Positions 27,976-38,369 of a DNA stretch of 64,000 nt are shown one piece after another. Positions within the stretch are counted from its first letter, which is position 1, and the number at the start of each line of letters is the position of its first letter. The translations under genes were made by a program, and so were the position numbers. The stretch comes from Marinobacter goseongensis (GTDB taxonomy: Bacteria; Pseudomonadota; Gammaproteobacteria; Pseudomonadales; Oleiphilaceae). The notes under the pieces were generated by a model. It was not told the DNA's origin. It was given only the letters and a program-made list of their open reading frames with translations, and made no database searches. The DNA lies in the NCBI RefSeq assembly GCF_023156235.1, contig NZ_JAKZAI010000006.1, forward strand, positions 176,603 through 240,602. Reading direction: 5' to 3'.

Positions 27976-29229
27976 ATGACCTCACTCTCAAGCACAAAAT
28001 TTGCGATCTTCGGCGCAGCGCTGATCGCCATCAGTTATGGGCTTGCCCGCTTTGCCTTCGGGCTCTTTGTGCCACCGATACGGGAGGAACTGGAACTCAC
28101 TGCAGATCTGATCGGCCTTATTGGTGCGTTGCCACTGGTCAGTTTCCTGCTGGCCACCCTGGTCGCTCCGCTGGCGGCTGACCGTCTTGGCGCCCGCAGA
28201 ACGGCAGTGCTTTCCTGTGGCTTTGGTGCCGGCGGTCTGGCGTTGATCAGCCAGGCGTCTGGAGCCTTGTCGCTTGGCGTTGGCGTGTTCGCCTGTGGTA
28301 TCTGCACGGGCCTGATGATGCCGGCCTTAACAGCCGCCATGCAGGCGAAGGTAAAACGGTCGTTGCACGGTCGCGTGAGCGCCTCCATGAACGCCGGCAC
28401 CAGCATCGGTATCGCTTTGGCGGTGCCGGCAGTGCTGTTTCTGACCGATGCCTGGCGTTTTGCCTACGGCGCCTTTGCCGGCCTGGCAATCGTCGGGTTG
28501 TTGGCCGCACTGGTCGTGATTCCGTCGGTGTCGAGGGTGTCGCCCACCAGAACGGCACCGGCGCCCGCCATCAGCCTGTTGCAGTGGTCGCGGCTCTTCC
28601 GGCTTGCGCTGTTTGCCTTCGCTATGGGGTTTGTCTCTGCGGCCTACTGGATCTTCGCGCCGGATCTTGTGGTTACGGTTGGTGAATTGCCATCCAGCGC
28701 CACGGGCTGGTTGTGGCTGGCGGTTGGCATCGCAGGGCTGGGCGGTGCGGCCGTGGCCGACCTGGCCGATCGCAATAACCCGGCCATTACCCAGGCGCTG
28801 ATGCTGATGATGCTGGCCGCGAGCCTGGCATTGATCGCGGCCAGCCCCGGTGAGCTGATGATTGCGGCATTTTCTGCCCTGGTTTTCGGTCTTGCCTACA
28901 TGAGCCTGACCGGGCTGTATCTGATGACCAGTATCCGTTTGTTGCCGGGGCGGCTGTCCATGGGTCCGGTGTTGCCGTTCATGGCGGTCTCGCTGGGGCA
29001 GGCCACCGGATCGCCCATCGTCGGTATGCTGGTGAAGGAAGTCGGCTACGAAAACGGGTTTGCCCTGTTCGCCATGGTCGGGATTCTGGTATCGATCCTG
29101 TCGCCGCTGTATCCGCGCTCCATTGCCGAGGCACAGGATGATGACGAGGAGCCGGAAACCGGGCTTCAGGCAGCGTATGACTCGCAATTGCAGTATTTGA
29201 ACGAGGAACCATCAAACAGAGAGCGCTAG
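27976..29229 (+). CDS. MFS transporter
   Basis: A 417-aa inner-membrane carrier with about 12 hydrophobic segments. The ATG at 27976 has GGAGG upstream and starts MTSLSSTKFAIFGAALIAIS. A longer reading frame from 27874 would put 34 non-hydrophobic residues before the first helix and overlap the inverted repeat. The signature loop between helices 2 and 3 is PLAADRLGARRTAVLSCG, typical of the major facilitator family. The C-terminus is acidic and cytoplasmic (AEAQDDDEEPETG). Substrate unknown. The downstream dioxygenase gene converges on it. Confidence 0.88.
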   Translation: MTSLSSTKFAIFGAALIAISYGLARFAFGLFVPPIREELELTADLIGLIGALPLVSFLLATLVAPLAADRLGARRTAVLSCGFGAGGLALISQASGALSLGVGVFACGICTGLMMPALTAAMQAKVKRSLHGRVSASMNAGTSIGIALAVPAVLFLTDAWRFAYGAFAGLAIVGLLAALVVIPSVSRVSPTRTAPAPAISLLQWSRLFRLALFAFAMGFVSAAYWIFAPDLVVTVGELPSSATGWLWLAVGIAGLGGAAVADLADRNNPAITQALMLMMLAASLALIAASPGELMIAAFSALVFGLAYMSLTGLYLMTSIRLLPGRLSMGPVLPFMAVSLGQATGSPIVGMLVKEVGYENGFALFAMVGILVSILSPLYPRSIAEAQDDDEEPETGLQAAYDSQLQYLNEEPSNRER

Positions 29230-29303
29230 GCAGGTCGGCTCTCGTGTTGCGGGCTTGTCGTCGTCATGCCTGGCGAGTGCATACCGAATTTCGGCCAACC
29301 GTG

Positions 29304-30380
29304 TCAGTTTTGCAGGCGGATGTCGTCTTTCCACAGGAACCCGACGCCACCGGCCTGCCAGACGCCATCCTTGTTGAACGGGTGAGGCCCGTTGATATTG
29401 ATGTATTGCGGCAAACCAAAGTGTGGCGCCAGGTCCTGTTTTGATTTGATCGTGACACGGTCCATGATCCGCAACCCCTGCTGTTCAGCCGGCATGTGCG
29501 CTTCCGGCGCGGCTCTGTGGGCCACCGCCCAGTTATCGATGTAGAGCAGGTCACCCGTGTCGTAGTGGTAGCGTATCCCGTACCCCCGCTCGAACGACGC
29601 ATTCATCAGATCGTTGTAGTCATTGAAAAGCGTCTTCATTTCGCTCTCCGTCAACAAACGAAACTGGTCGACGCTCGCGGGCTGCTGTTTCAGCTCATCA
29701 ATCGTGACACCGTCCTCCGGCAGCCGCTCGATAACGGCACCGGTCATCCCAAGGTGAAGCCACACGCTCTTCCTTCCGGACACCGGGTGCGTGTGGACGA
29801 CGGGATGCGTCACGCTGGACGCGGAATTCACCGACACAAGACGCTCCCAGAAGGCCTGCTTTTCCTTCGGAAGCGCATCAAAGGCGGCGCCCTGGTGCGC
29901 GAAGTGCGTACCGCCGCCCTGTTCCGGCGCGCGAGCCATGTAGTACGCGGAGTGCGAGAATGTGGCCGCCTCAAAACTGCCATCGTTATGCCATTGGGGA
30001 CCCACACCCAGAATGCCGTGGCGGCTGTCATTGGAGCAGCGGAAGATGTGCCTGTTTCGACCGGGTGTTGCAGGGTGGACGCCGTGGGTTGAGTGGATCT
30101 CGTGAGCGCCCCACCATTTGCTGACTTCAACCAGCTCCTCGGCGGCAAGATCGGTTTGCTGCTTGAAGACGATGAATCCCCGATTCGCCATCTCCACTTC
30201 CAGCGCCTCTATCACAGGCTTGGGAAGCCCGGCGCGAACATCGGCCCCGTAGACTTCAACGCCAAGAGGTTCCAGCTGTTTGACCGTTAACCCCGCTTGC
30301 TCGATCAACGAGACGCGTTCAGCGTCGAGTGAAGGAATGCTTGGTTGGCTACTTCTGACTGTTTCGGATAGTTGTCCCAT
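29304..30380 (-). CDS. TauD/TfdA-family Fe(II)/2-oxoglutarate dioxygenase
   Basis: A 358-aa non-heme iron oxygenase. The iron ligands are visible: His131 and Asp133 in QWHNDGSF, and the distal His288 in NWAVAHRAAPEA. A conserved Arg for 2-oxoglutarate is expected in GLRIMDRVTIK. The N-terminal 30 residues lie outside the usual fold. The family hydroxylates sulfonates, carboxylates, amino acids or herbicide-like compounds, and the substrate cannot be deduced. The partner MFS gene is convergent, so cotranscription is excluded. The 201-bp region upstream separates it from a divergent lipoprotein hydrolase. Confidence 0.85.
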   Translation of the reverse strand: MGQLSETVRSSQPSIPSLDAERVSLIEQAGLTVKQLEPLGVEVYGADVRAGLPKPVIEALEVEMANRGFIVFKQQTDLAAEELVEVSKWWGAHEIHSTHGVHPATPGRNRHIFRCSNDSRHGILGVGPQWHNDGSFEAATFSHSAYYMARAPEQGGGTHFAHQGAAFDALPKEKQAFWERLVSVNSASSVTHPVVHTHPVSGRKSVWLHLGMTGAVIERLPEDGVTIDELKQQPASVDQFRLLTESEMKTLFNDYNDLMNASFERGYGIRYHYDTGDLLYIDNWAVAHRAAPEAHMPAEQQGLRIMDRVTIKSKQDLAPHFGLPQYININGPHPFNKDGVWQAGGVGFLWKDDIRLQN

Positions 30381-30581
30381 GGTTGCGAGCTACCTCACTG
30401 GGTGAATTCCAACCAGCTTAACTGAGTGTGTTTCAGTGACAACCCCAGATGCTGCACCCGGTTATCTGAAGCCACTTGGCCCAAATAATGATCACACTGA
30501 CCACTTGGGACAAAGGCCGCCCGCTTCAAGAGCTTTATCCTATGCGCAGGATTTGATGATAGGGATTCACGGGGTGTAGAT

Positions 30582-32198
30582 ATGAAACAGGCGGCTTTAT
30601 TACTGTCAGCGTTGGCTTTGGCGGGGTGTGGCGGCTCGTCTTCTTCGTCCACGGCTGAGGCGCCGAGCCCGCCGCAGGCAGTCATGGGAGAAGAAGCCGT
30701 TGCGCCGGACGATCCACGCAGACCCCAGCGACTGGTGCCCACTCAACCGGAAAACCTCGACACGCGTTGTGATGACGCCAGCGCCCCAAGTGCCGCTTGG
30801 GGCGACTGTGAGGCCACCAACTACGCAAAAACCCTGGAGGCACTAACGGAACAGGTCTCCATCCCGTTCCAGCGCCGGTATCTGGAACAAACCCTGTTCA
30901 ACGTTGAGGATCTGGTACAGCGCTCCATCCTGGACCCGTCGTGGCTGCTGTCCCTGTCTCTCAATACCCCGCTTTCACCCTTGTGCGCGACTTACGGCTT
31001 GCCCTGTACGGGTGATCCGTACCGGTACCCCGAAGCTGACGGGCCAGATGGAAAGGGTTTCTACCAGAACGAAGCGGACGTTACCGATGTGGTATTTTAT
31101 GATCGGGAATGCGCCCGGTTGTCCGGCACGGTCTGGGTGCCAAAACACGCGGCTGCGGACAACCCGGTGCCGACCATCGTCATCACCAACGGCTCGGTGC
31201 AGGCACCGCAAACCGCCTACAGTTGGGCAACACAGGCGTTGGTTCGGGCCGGTTATGCCGTGCTCACCTACGACCCGAGGGGCCAAGGCCGGTCCGATTT
31301 TCAGACACCGCTGCTGGAGCAGGGCGGCAACCTGAACCCCAAAGTTTTTTGGGAAGGGCAGGTGGATGCCATCGATTTCTTTCGCTCCACACCCAGCCAG
31401 CGTTATCCCCATTCGCAAGCCTGCAAGGACGCAATGCCCACCGAGGTCTTTGACCATAACCCGGAATGGTCGCGTCTGGATCACTCGCGCCTTGGCATTG
31501 CGGGGCACTCGCTCGGTGCCATCGGCGTATCTGTGGTTCAGGGCTATGGCGCGCCAGGCGCGGAGCCCTGGCCCGGGCTGATAGATGAGACTAACCCGGT
31601 GGATGCGGTGGTCGCCTGGGACAGTCTGATCACCCCCACAGGAGAGGGCCTGACAACCGCTTCGAATCTGCAGCTGCCTGCTCCGCTTTATGACGTCATG
31701 CTGCTGGCCATCACCCAAGGCGTTCTCCCGGAATTCGCACCGAGGGCACCGGCCATGTCATTCTTTGCGGATTACGGATTCGCGCCGCTTCCCTACCTGG
31801 TGCCGCCGGATCCAGCTGGCAGCAAGGTTGCGTTCGAGGCCTGGAAAGCCGCCGATGTTCCGGTTTACACGCTCGGTTTCCAGGGCACCACACACTTCGA
31901 TTTCTCCCTGTTGCCGCAATTTCCGGCTACTTCCTGGTGCCCGGATGTGTCCCGGAGCGCATGCTCGGGCGGGTGGGGCAGACCTTCTATTACCCACTAT
32001 ACCGTCGCTTGGTTTGATCGTTGGTTAAAGGTTCCGGGTGAGTCTGGCTTCGCAGATGCGGATGAACGGCTGATTGATGACGCGCGAGTGGGTGGCGTGG
32101 ACAGGATGAGTTTTCATTATGATTCCGCCCGGGCGTATCCGGATCGAAATGGTGGGTGGCAGCAGTGTGAGAGGATTCGGGCCGGGTGTGTTGATTAA
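30582..32198 (+). CDS. Lipoprotein with alpha/beta hydrolase fold
   Basis: A 538-aa exported lipoprotein. The signal peptide ends in a lipobox (LALAGC, Cys16) followed by a Gly/Ser linker (GGSSSSSTAEAPSPP). The hydrolase core spans about residues 190-500. The nucleophile elbow is GIAGHSLGAIG (Ser310), an acid is likely in VAWDSL, and the catalytic His is probably in GTTHFDFSLLP. The oxyanion loop may be ITNGSVQAP. It resembles secreted lipases/esterases of marine gammaproteobacteria, but the substrate is unknown. Several Cys pairs (TRCDDA/WGDCEA, PLCATYGLPC, SWCPD/SRSAC) suggest disulfides, in keeping with export. Confidence 0.75.
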   Translation: MKQAALLLSALALAGCGGSSSSSTAEAPSPPQAVMGEEAVAPDDPRRPQRLVPTQPENLDTRCDDASAPSAAWGDCEATNYAKTLEALTEQVSIPFQRRYLEQTLFNVEDLVQRSILDPSWLLSLSLNTPLSPLCATYGLPCTGDPYRYPEADGPDGKGFYQNEADVTDVVFYDRECARLSGTVWVPKHAAADNPVPTIVITNGSVQAPQTAYSWATQALVRAGYAVLTYDPRGQGRSDFQTPLLEQGGNLNPKVFWEGQVDAIDFFRSTPSQRYPHSQACKDAMPTEVFDHNPEWSRLDHSRLGIAGHSLGAIGVSVVQGYGAPGAEPWPGLIDETNPVDAVVAWDSLITPTGEGLTTASNLQLPAPLYDVMLLAITQGVLPEFAPRAPAMSFFADYGFAPLPYLVPPDPAGSKVAFEAWKAADVPVYTLGFQGTTHFDFSLLPQFPATSWCPDVSRSACSGGWGRPSITHYTVAWFDRWLKVPGESGFADADERLIDDARVGGVDRMSFHYDSARAYPDRNGGWQQCERIRAGCVD

Positions 32199-32385
32199 GC
32201 GTTGTGGCCAGATTTGGGAGCACCCTAAAACCTGCTACCAAACCAACTGCACCGTCTGCAAATCGGGTGGGGCAAACAGCTCTACTTTCATCTGATTTTT
32301 GGTCTTGCCAATGGTGCTGATCTGTTCACAATGTTTTACGTCATTCGTTGGAATCTAACCGTATACTAGGTGTTAACCTGACGTA

Positions 32386-33729
32386 ATGGCTGGGTCCTCG
32401 ATGAGATATGAACGTGTCGAACTGGAAATTCCTGTAACCGAACTCAGAATCGGCATGCACGTTGTGCGACTTGATAGGCCTTGGGAAGAAACAACCTTTC
32501 TGTTGCAGGGATTTATTGTCCAGAAACAGGAGGATGTGGACGCCCTGCAGCAGCAATGTGACCGCGTCGTCATTGAGGGGAAAAGAAAGATCGAGGGCCA
32601 GGCAACGCCGTCCCTGCCTGCATCGACTCCGAAACCGTCATCCAAATTTTCGATATTTTCAAAAGCATCGCGAGCCAGAGATCAAGCCGGAGCCTCGCGC
32701 AATCGTGAAAATCGGCAGACGAGCGAGGTCGCGCGGCGGAGAAAAGTCACCTACATAAACAAAGTGGATGTGGGTCACGAGATTACCAGGGCGACGGGCC
32801 ATTACAGCGACGCGAAATCCGTCGCCCAGAACATTATGAATGGGATGCGTGTCGGGCGGACCCTGGACGTCAACAAAGCAAGGGAAGTGGTTGATCGATG
32901 CGTTGAAAGTATCCTCAGGAATGACGATGCCCTGCTTCTGCTGACCAAGCTGAAGCACAAAGATGAATACACCGCTGAGCATTGCTTGAATGTTTCCATT
33001 CTCTCCGCTGCGTTCGGTAAGAGACTTGGTCTGCTTGAAGAGGAGATAAAAACGTTGGGTCTCTGTGGCCTTTTGCATGATATCGGGAAAGCTAAAATAC
33101 CCGACGAGATACTGCAAAAACCGGGAAGCCTGACGCCAGAGGAATACGGTATTATGCAGAATCATGCAAACTGGGGCAGGGATATGCTTATGGCTTTACC
33201 CAGGGTCGTGCATGCGACAATTGATGTTGCCTATAACCACCACGAGCGCCTTGATGGCAAAGGGTACCCCAGAGGGCTGGTTGATTATCAGATACCCTAT
33301 TTCGCCAAAATCGTTGCGATCGTCGATACCTATGACGCAATAACAAGCAATCGTTCTTACGACCGTGGTCGCTCCTCGATGGAGGCCCTGGAAATCATTC
33401 ATCGCTGCAGTGGCACGCAGTTCGACCCTGAGTTGGCAAAAGCCTTCGTGCTAATGATTGGAATCTACCCGCCGGGAGCCATTGTTGAGCTCAAAACGGG
33501 TGAGGTCGCCATCGTGATCGCCGCAAACCCGAAGAGTCGACGTAAACCGAAACTGATGATCGTCAGGGACGAGAAAAAGCAACGGCCCGAAAAGTATCGT
33601 CTGGTTGACCTTGCAGGCAACCCTGCGGGGGCCTCGGGAAGCCCCCTGGTAATCTCCCGCGAAGTACCTGATGGTACTTATGGCATCATGCTACAGCGCT
33701 TCATTGACAATGGGTTGCAACTTGGCTGA
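32386..33729 (+). CDS. Cyclic di-GMP phosphodiesterase, DUF3391-HD-GYP
   Basis: A 447-aa cytoplasmic protein expected to break down c-di-GMP. An N-terminal DUF3391 domain (about residues 10-60, ELEIPVTELRIGMHVVRLDR) is followed by a basic linker and an HD-GYP domain at about 155-365. The metal-binding motifs are intact: EHCLNVSILS, GLLHDIGKAKIPDEI (HD), and NHHERLDGKGYPRGL (the GYP motif). No ribosome site is clear before the ATG at 32386. An in-frame ATG at 32401 is an alternative. It converges on the acyl-CoA synthetase gene with 14 bp between. Confidence 0.93.
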   Translation: MAGSSMRYERVELEIPVTELRIGMHVVRLDRPWEETTFLLQGFIVQKQEDVDALQQQCDRVVIEGKRKIEGQATPSLPASTPKPSSKFSIFSKASRARDQAGASRNRENRQTSEVARRRKVTYINKVDVGHEITRATGHYSDAKSVAQNIMNGMRVGRTLDVNKAREVVDRCVESILRNDDALLLLTKLKHKDEYTAEHCLNVSILSAAFGKRLGLLEEEIKTLGLCGLLHDIGKAKIPDEILQKPGSLTPEEYGIMQNHANWGRDMLMALPRVVHATIDVAYNHHERLDGKGYPRGLVDYQIPYFAKIVAIVDTYDAITSNRSYDRGRSSMEALEIIHRCSGTQFDPELAKAFVLMIGIYPPGAIVELKTGEVAIVIAANPKSRRKPKLMIVRDEKKQRPEKYRLVDLAGNPAGASGSPLVISREVPDGTYGIMLQRFIDNGLQLG

Positions 33730-33743
33730 GGCTCAAGTGGCCT

Positions 33744-35432
33744 CTAGTTTCCCTGCTCCATCTCCTGGATAGAAATCTCCCGCATCTTGAACTTCTGGAT
33801 CTTCCCGGTGACGGTCATCGGAAAGGCGTCCACAAATTTGTAGTTCCTCGGGATCTTGAAGTGGGCAATCCTGCCCTTGCAGAACTCCCGCAGTTCGTCG
33901 CCAGTGACCGGATCGGCGTCCGGGTTCAGCTTCACCCAGGCGATCAGTTCTTCACCGTACTTGTCATCGGGAATGCCGGTGACCTGCACTTCCTCGATGG
34001 CGGGGTGGGTGTAGAGGAATTCTTCGATCTCTTTCGGGTAGATGTTCTCACCGCCGCGAATGACCATATCTTTGATGCGGCCGACGATCTGGATGTAGCC
34101 GTCCTCGTCCATGGTGGCCAGGTCACCGGTGTGCATCCAGCCGGCGTCGTCGATGGCTTCGCGGGTTTTCTCGTCGTTGTTCCAGTACTTCAGCATCACG
34201 CTGTAGCCACGGGTGCACAGCTCGCCAATTTCGCCACGGGGCACCACGTTGCCGCTGCCGGGGTCGACGATTTTGGTTTCCAGGTGAGGCTGGGTGCGGC
34301 CAACGGTGGTGACCTGTTTCTCGAACGGGTCGAGGGAGCTGGTCTGCGTCGACACCGGGCTGGTTTCGGTCATGCCGTAGGCAATCTGAACTTCTTTCAT
34401 GTGCATCTTGCCGTTGACCTTCTTCATCACTTCCGCCGGGCAAATAGAGCCGGCCATGATGCCGGTGCGCAGGCTGGAGAGGTCGTAGCTTTCAAACTCC
34501 GGCTCGGCCAGTTCGGCGATGAACATGGTGGGCACACCGTACAGAGCAGTGGCTTTTTCCTGGTGCACGGCCTGTAGTACGGACTTGGGCTCGAAGCCTT
34601 CGCCCGGGTAGATCATGGTGGCACCGTGGGTGATGCAGCCGAGGTTGCCCATCACCATGCCGAAGCAGTGGTACAGGGGCACCGGGATGACCAGACGATC
34701 TTTTTCGGTGAAGCGCTGGCTGTGGGCCACGAAGTAGCCATTATTGAGGATGTTGTGGTGGGTGAGGGTGGCGCCCTTGGGATTGCCGGTGGTGCCGGAG
34801 GTGAACTGGATGTTGATGGGGTCATCAAACTGCAGCTGGCTCTGTGCCTTGTCCAGTTCCAGCTGGCTGACGTCATCGGCAAAGCCGGTGAACTCGGCCC
34901 AGGTCCACATGCCGTCGTGCTGGTCTTTGTCCAGATTGATCACGGCGCGCAGCTCCGGCACTTTGTGCGCTTTGAGCTTGCCCGGCGTGGCCGTTTTCAG
35001 CTCGGGGGCCAGATCGTAGACCATTTTGCGATAGTCCGAGGCCTTGAAGCTGTCGGCAGTAACCAGCACCGAGATACCGGCCAGATTCATGGCGTAGTCC
35101 AGCTCATGCACGCCGTAGGCCGGGTTGATGTTCACCAGGATGGCGCCCACTTTGGCGGTGGCGAACTGGGTAACGGTCCACTCATAGCGGTTGGGAGACC
35201 AGATGCCGACGCGGTCGCCCCGTTTGACGCCGATGGCGAGGAAGGCGCGGGCGGCTTCGTTGACCTTTTCCACGAATTCCCTGTAGGTCCAGCGGATGTC
35301 CTGGTGCAGGGCCACCAGGGCTTCGGTGTCGGGGTACTTACCGGCGGTGCGATCGAGCATTTCGCCGATGGTCATGCCCAGTAATGGCGTCTCTGAGGTG
35401 CCACTGGTGTAGCTCGGGAGCGTGTTGATCAT
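33744..35432 (-). CDS. AMP-binding acyl-CoA synthetase at the end of the liu operon
   Basis: Activates a carboxylic acid with ATP and CoA through an acyl-adenylate. The 562-aa protein shows motif A3 ([20 protein letters not shown]), A5 ([10 protein letters not shown]), A7 ([16 protein letters not shown]) and A8 ([20 protein letters not shown]), and the catalytic Lys in the last motif [15 protein letters not shown]. It is the distal gene of the liu transcript, separated from mvaB/liuE by 38 bp. In this position it may activate isovalerate, acetoacetate or medium-chain acids. Substrate is inferred from context only. Confidence 0.88.
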   Translation of the reverse strand: MINTLPSYTSGTSETPLLGMTIGEMLDRTAGKYPDTEALVALHQDIRWTYREFVEKVNEAARAFLAIGVKRGDRVGIWSPNRYEWTVTQFATAKVGAILVNINPAYGVHELDYAMNLAGISVLVTADSFKASDYRKMVYDLAPELKTATPGKLKAHKVPELRAVINLDKDQHDGMWTWAEFTGFADDVSQLELDKAQSQLQFDDPINIQFTSGTTGNPKGATLTHHNILNNGYFVAHSQRFTEKDRLVIPVPLYHCFGMVMGNLGCITHGATMIYPGEGFEPKSVLQAVHQEKATALYGVPTMFIAELAEPEFESYDLSSLRTGIMAGSICPAEVMKKVNGKMHMKEVQIAYGMTETSPVSTQTSSLDPFEKQVTTVGRTQPHLETKIVDPGSGNVVPRGEIGELCTRGYSVMLKYWNNDEKTREAIDDAGWMHTGDLATMDEDGYIQIVGRIKDMVIRGGENIYPKEIEEFLYTHPAIEEVQVTGIPDDKYGEELIAWVKLNPDADPVTGDELREFCKGRIAHFKIPRNYKFVDAFPMTVTGKIQKFKMREISIQEMEQGN

Positions 35433-35470
35433 GGTCTCTGCCTCCGTTGTTTTTGTAATAGGAAACGCTG

Positions 35471-36373
35471 CTAGCGTCCTCCGAGCGCCTGACCGACTTT
35501 GGAACCGTTGTGGCGTTTCAGTTGACTGCTGATCCAGTCACCGGTGGTAACCAGTTTGCTCATATCCACGCCGGTTTTGATGCCCAGTCCGTTCAGAAGG
35601 TATAGCACGTCTTCGGTGGCGACGTTGCCGGAGGCGCCTTTGGCGTAGGGGCAGCCGCCTAGGCCGGCGACGGAAGCGTCAATCACCGAAATGCCCTCTT
35701 CCAGTACGGCGTAAAGATTGGCCAGGGCCTGGCCGTAGGTGTCGTGGAAGTGGGCGGCGAGTTTCTCGATCGGTACGTCTGCGGCGACGGCTGCCAGCAT
35801 ACGTTTGGCTTTGAGCGGGGTGCCCACGCCGATGGTGTCGCCCAGGGAGATTTCGTAGCAGCCCATGTCCGCCAGAGCTTTGGCGACTTTGGCCACCTGT
35901 GCCGGGGCGATGTCACCCTCATAAGGGCAACCGAGCACGGTGGACACATAGCCCCGCACCGGTATACCCGCCTTGCCCGCGGCTTCCATCACTGGCAGGA
36001 AGCGGTCAAGGCTTTCGGCGATGGAGCAGTTGATATTTTTCTGGCTGAAGGACTCGGACGCAGCGCCGAACACCGCCACTTCGTCTGCCCCGGCCGCCAG
36101 GGCGTTTTCGAAGCCCTTCAGGTTGGGGGCGAGCACCGAGTAGCGCACGCCGGATTTTCGGTTGATGCCGGCCATCACGTCCGCCGCATCGCCCATCTGC
36201 GGTACCCATTTCGGCGACACAAAGCTGGCGGACTCGATGTGGCTTAGGCCACAGTCAGCCAACCGGTCGATCAGCCCGGTTTTGATGGCGGTGGCGATGA
36301 CGTCACCGGGCTCGTTCTGCAGGCCGTCGCGGGGGCTCATTTCCACCAGTCGGACCCGGTTCGGGAAGGCCAT
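35471..36373 (-). CDS. liuE: Hydroxymethylglutaryl-CoA lyase
   Basis: Splits HMG-CoA to acetoacetate and acetyl-CoA, the last step of leucine breakdown. The 300-aa TIM-barrel protein has the N-terminal [16 protein letters not shown] (catalytic Arg-Asp), the metal ligands in [13 protein letters not shown], and the family Cys loop [20 protein letters not shown]. Length matches bacterial MvaB. It is one base downstream of liuD and is clearly cotranscribed. The name mvaB is also used for this gene. Confidence 0.95.
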   Translation of the reverse strand: MAFPNRVRLVEMSPRDGLQNEPGDVIATAIKTGLIDRLADCGLSHIESASFVSPKWVPQMGDAADVMAGINRKSGVRYSVLAPNLKGFENALAAGADEVAVFGAASESFSQKNINCSIAESLDRFLPVMEAAGKAGIPVRGYVSTVLGCPYEGDIAPAQVAKVAKALADMGCYEISLGDTIGVGTPLKAKRMLAAVAADVPIEKLAAHFHDTYGQALANLYAVLEEGISVIDASVAGLGGCPYAKGASGNVATEDVLYLLNGLGIKTGVDMSKLVTTGDWISSQLKRHNGSKVGQALGGR

Positions 36374-36374
36374 G

Positions 36375-38369
36375 TTACGCCGCCTCCTCGTCGCTGGTTT
36401 CGATGGCGATCAGCTCCGCGCCCTCGGACACCTGGTCGCCCTCGGCGTAGAAGATGTCTGTCACCACGCCGTCGGCCGGGGCCTTGATGGCGTGTTCCAT
36501 TTTCATGGCTTCCATGATTACCAGGGTCTGGCCGGCGGTGACCTGGTCGCCCACTTTGGCCTGCACCGCGACAATCGCGCCGTTCATCGGGGCCTCCAGG
36601 CTGCCTTCGCCGGCCAGCTCCTCGGCGCCGAAGGTTTCACGGAATACGTTGCACTGGAAGGTGTCGCCCTCGTAGAACAGCACCAGCTGGTGGTTGTGCA
36701 GGTTGCCGTGCACGCTGATGCGGTGGCCGTTGATCACCGCCTGCAGGGAGTCGTCATCCAGCTTGCAGTTGAGGTGGTAGATGCTGCCGCCGACCATTAC
36801 CTGGTAGCGGTCGTCCCGCTCGAGGATCTTGAGTTCGTGCACCTCTTCACCCACCAGCAGGTGCATGGGCTGCGCGTATTCGGAGTTCATGCGCCAGCCG
36901 TTCTGGCGGCCGAACGGCGACCAGGGGTCGGTGCTGACCACTTCGCGGGATTTGCGCTGTTCCAGCAGGAAGCCGGCCGCCAGTACCAGCCCTTTGTGCA
37001 GGTCGAGGCGGGATTTGGGGAACAGCAGCTCGCGGTGGTCCTCGATGAATCCGGTGGTCAGCTCGGCCTCCCGGAACGGCTGGGCGTCGGCCAGGGCGTG
37101 CAGGAAACGGATGTTGGTTTTCACCCCGGCGATGCGGTAGTGCTCCAGCGCCTGCACCATGCGGTTAATGGCCTGGTCGCGGGTTTCGTCCCACACGATC
37201 AGTTTGGCGATCATCGGGTCGTAGTGAATGCTGATCTCGTCGCCTTCGGTAACGCCGGTGTCCACCCGCACATGGACGTTTTCATCCGGCGTACTCAGGT
37301 AGCGCAGGGTGCCGGTGGCCGGCAGGAAGTCCTGGTCCGGGTCCTCGGCGTAGATCCGCGCTTCCAGAGCATGGCCGCGGGTTTTCACCTGGGCCTGTTC
37401 CAACGGTAGGGGGTCGCCCCAGGCCACTTTCAACTGCCATTCCACCAGATCCTGGCCGGTGACCATTTCGGTGACCGGGTGTTCCACCTGCAGGCGTGTG
37501 TTCATTTCCATGAAGAAGAAAGAGCCGTCCACGTCGTAGAGGAATTCCACGGTGCCGGCGCCCACATAGTTGATGGCCTGGGCGGCTTTGACCGCCGCTT
37601 CGCCCATGGCTTTGCGGGTTTCCTCGCTCAGGCCCGGGGCCGGGGCTTCTTCCAGCACTTTCTGGTGGCGTCGTTGCACGGAGCAGTCCCGCTCGGCCAG
37701 ATAGACACCGTGGCCGTCCCGATCGCAGAACACCTGGATCTCCACATGGCGCGGCTGGGTCAGGTAGCGCTCGATGAGCATGTCCGGATTGCCGAAGGCG
37801 TTCTTCGATTCCCGTTTGGCGGCGGCGAGGGCATCGTCGAAGTCTTCCATACGCTCCACCACCCGCATGCCTTTGCCGCCGCCACCGGCCACGGCTTTCA
37901 GCAGCAGCGGGAAGCCGCACTGTTCGGCTTCTTTGCGCAGGGTGTCCGGGCTCTGGTCGTCGCCGTGGTAGCCCGGTACCAGCGGTACACCAGCTTTCTC
38001 CATGATGGCCTTGGCGGCGGATTTGGAACCCATGGCTGCAATAGCGGAGGAGGGCGGGCCGATGAACACGATGTTGTTGGTTTCGCAGGCTTCGGCAAAC
38101 CGGGTGTTCTCGGACAGGAAGCCGTAACCCGGGTGGATGGCCTGGGCACCGCTTTTTTTCGCGACTTCGATGATTCTGTCGGCTTTCAGGTAGCTTTCGG
38201 AGCTGGGCGCAGGGCCGATGTGGAAAGCTTCGTCGGCCATGGCCACGTGCCGCGCGTTGGCGTCGGCGTCTGAATAGACTGCTACACAGCGAATGCCCAT
38301 GCGATGCGCGGTCTGGATGATCCGGCAGGCGATTTCGCCACGGTTGGCGATGAGAATTTTACTGAACAT
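36375..38369 (-). CDS. liuD: Methylcrotonyl-CoA carboxylase biotin-containing subunit
   Basis: ATP-dependent biotin carboxylase/carrier subunit (664 aa) of 3-methylcrotonyl-CoA carboxylase. The N-terminal half is a biotin carboxylase ([20 protein letters not shown], the ATP-grasp loop [25 protein letters not shown]). The C-terminal end is the biotinyl domain with [14 protein letters not shown], where the Lys carries biotin. The start overlaps the liuC stop as TAATG. It pairs with the carboxyltransferase subunit encoded two genes upstream, as in Pseudomonas liu operons. Confidence 0.95.
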   Translation of the reverse strand: MFSKILIANRGEIACRIIQTAHRMGIRCVAVYSDADANARHVAMADEAFHIGPAPSSESYLKADRIIEVAKKSGAQAIHPGYGFLSENTRFAEACETNNIVFIGPPSSAIAAMGSKSAAKAIMEKAGVPLVPGYHGDDQSPDTLRKEAEQCGFPLLLKAVAGGGGKGMRVVERMEDFDDALAAAKRESKNAFGNPDMLIERYLTQPRHVEIQVFCDRDGHGVYLAERDCSVQRRHQKVLEEAPAPGLSEETRKAMGEAAVKAAQAINYVGAGTVEFLYDVDGSFFFMEMNTRLQVEHPVTEMVTGQDLVEWQLKVAWGDPLPLEQAQVKTRGHALEARIYAEDPDQDFLPATGTLRYLSTPDENVHVRVDTGVTEGDEISIHYDPMIAKLIVWDETRDQAINRMVQALEHYRIAGVKTNIRFLHALADAQPFREAELTTGFIEDHRELLFPKSRLDLHKGLVLAAGFLLEQRKSREVVSTDPWSPFGRQNGWRMNSEYAQPMHLLVGEEVHELKILERDDRYQVMVGGSIYHLNCKLDDDSLQAVINGHRISVHGNLHNHQLVLFYEGDTFQCNVFRETFGAEELAGEGSLEAPMNGAIVAVQAKVGDQVTAGQTLVIMEAMKMEHAIKAPADGVVTDIFYAEGDQVSEGAELIAIETSDEEAA

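Noticed and set aside
32232..32352. Minus-strand open stretch of about 39 codons ending ...KVELFAPPDLQTVQLVW before a stop
   Set aside because: It has no start codon with a ribosome site except an internal ATG giving 18 residues, and I do not recognise the family. It could be a gene remnant but cannot be supported.
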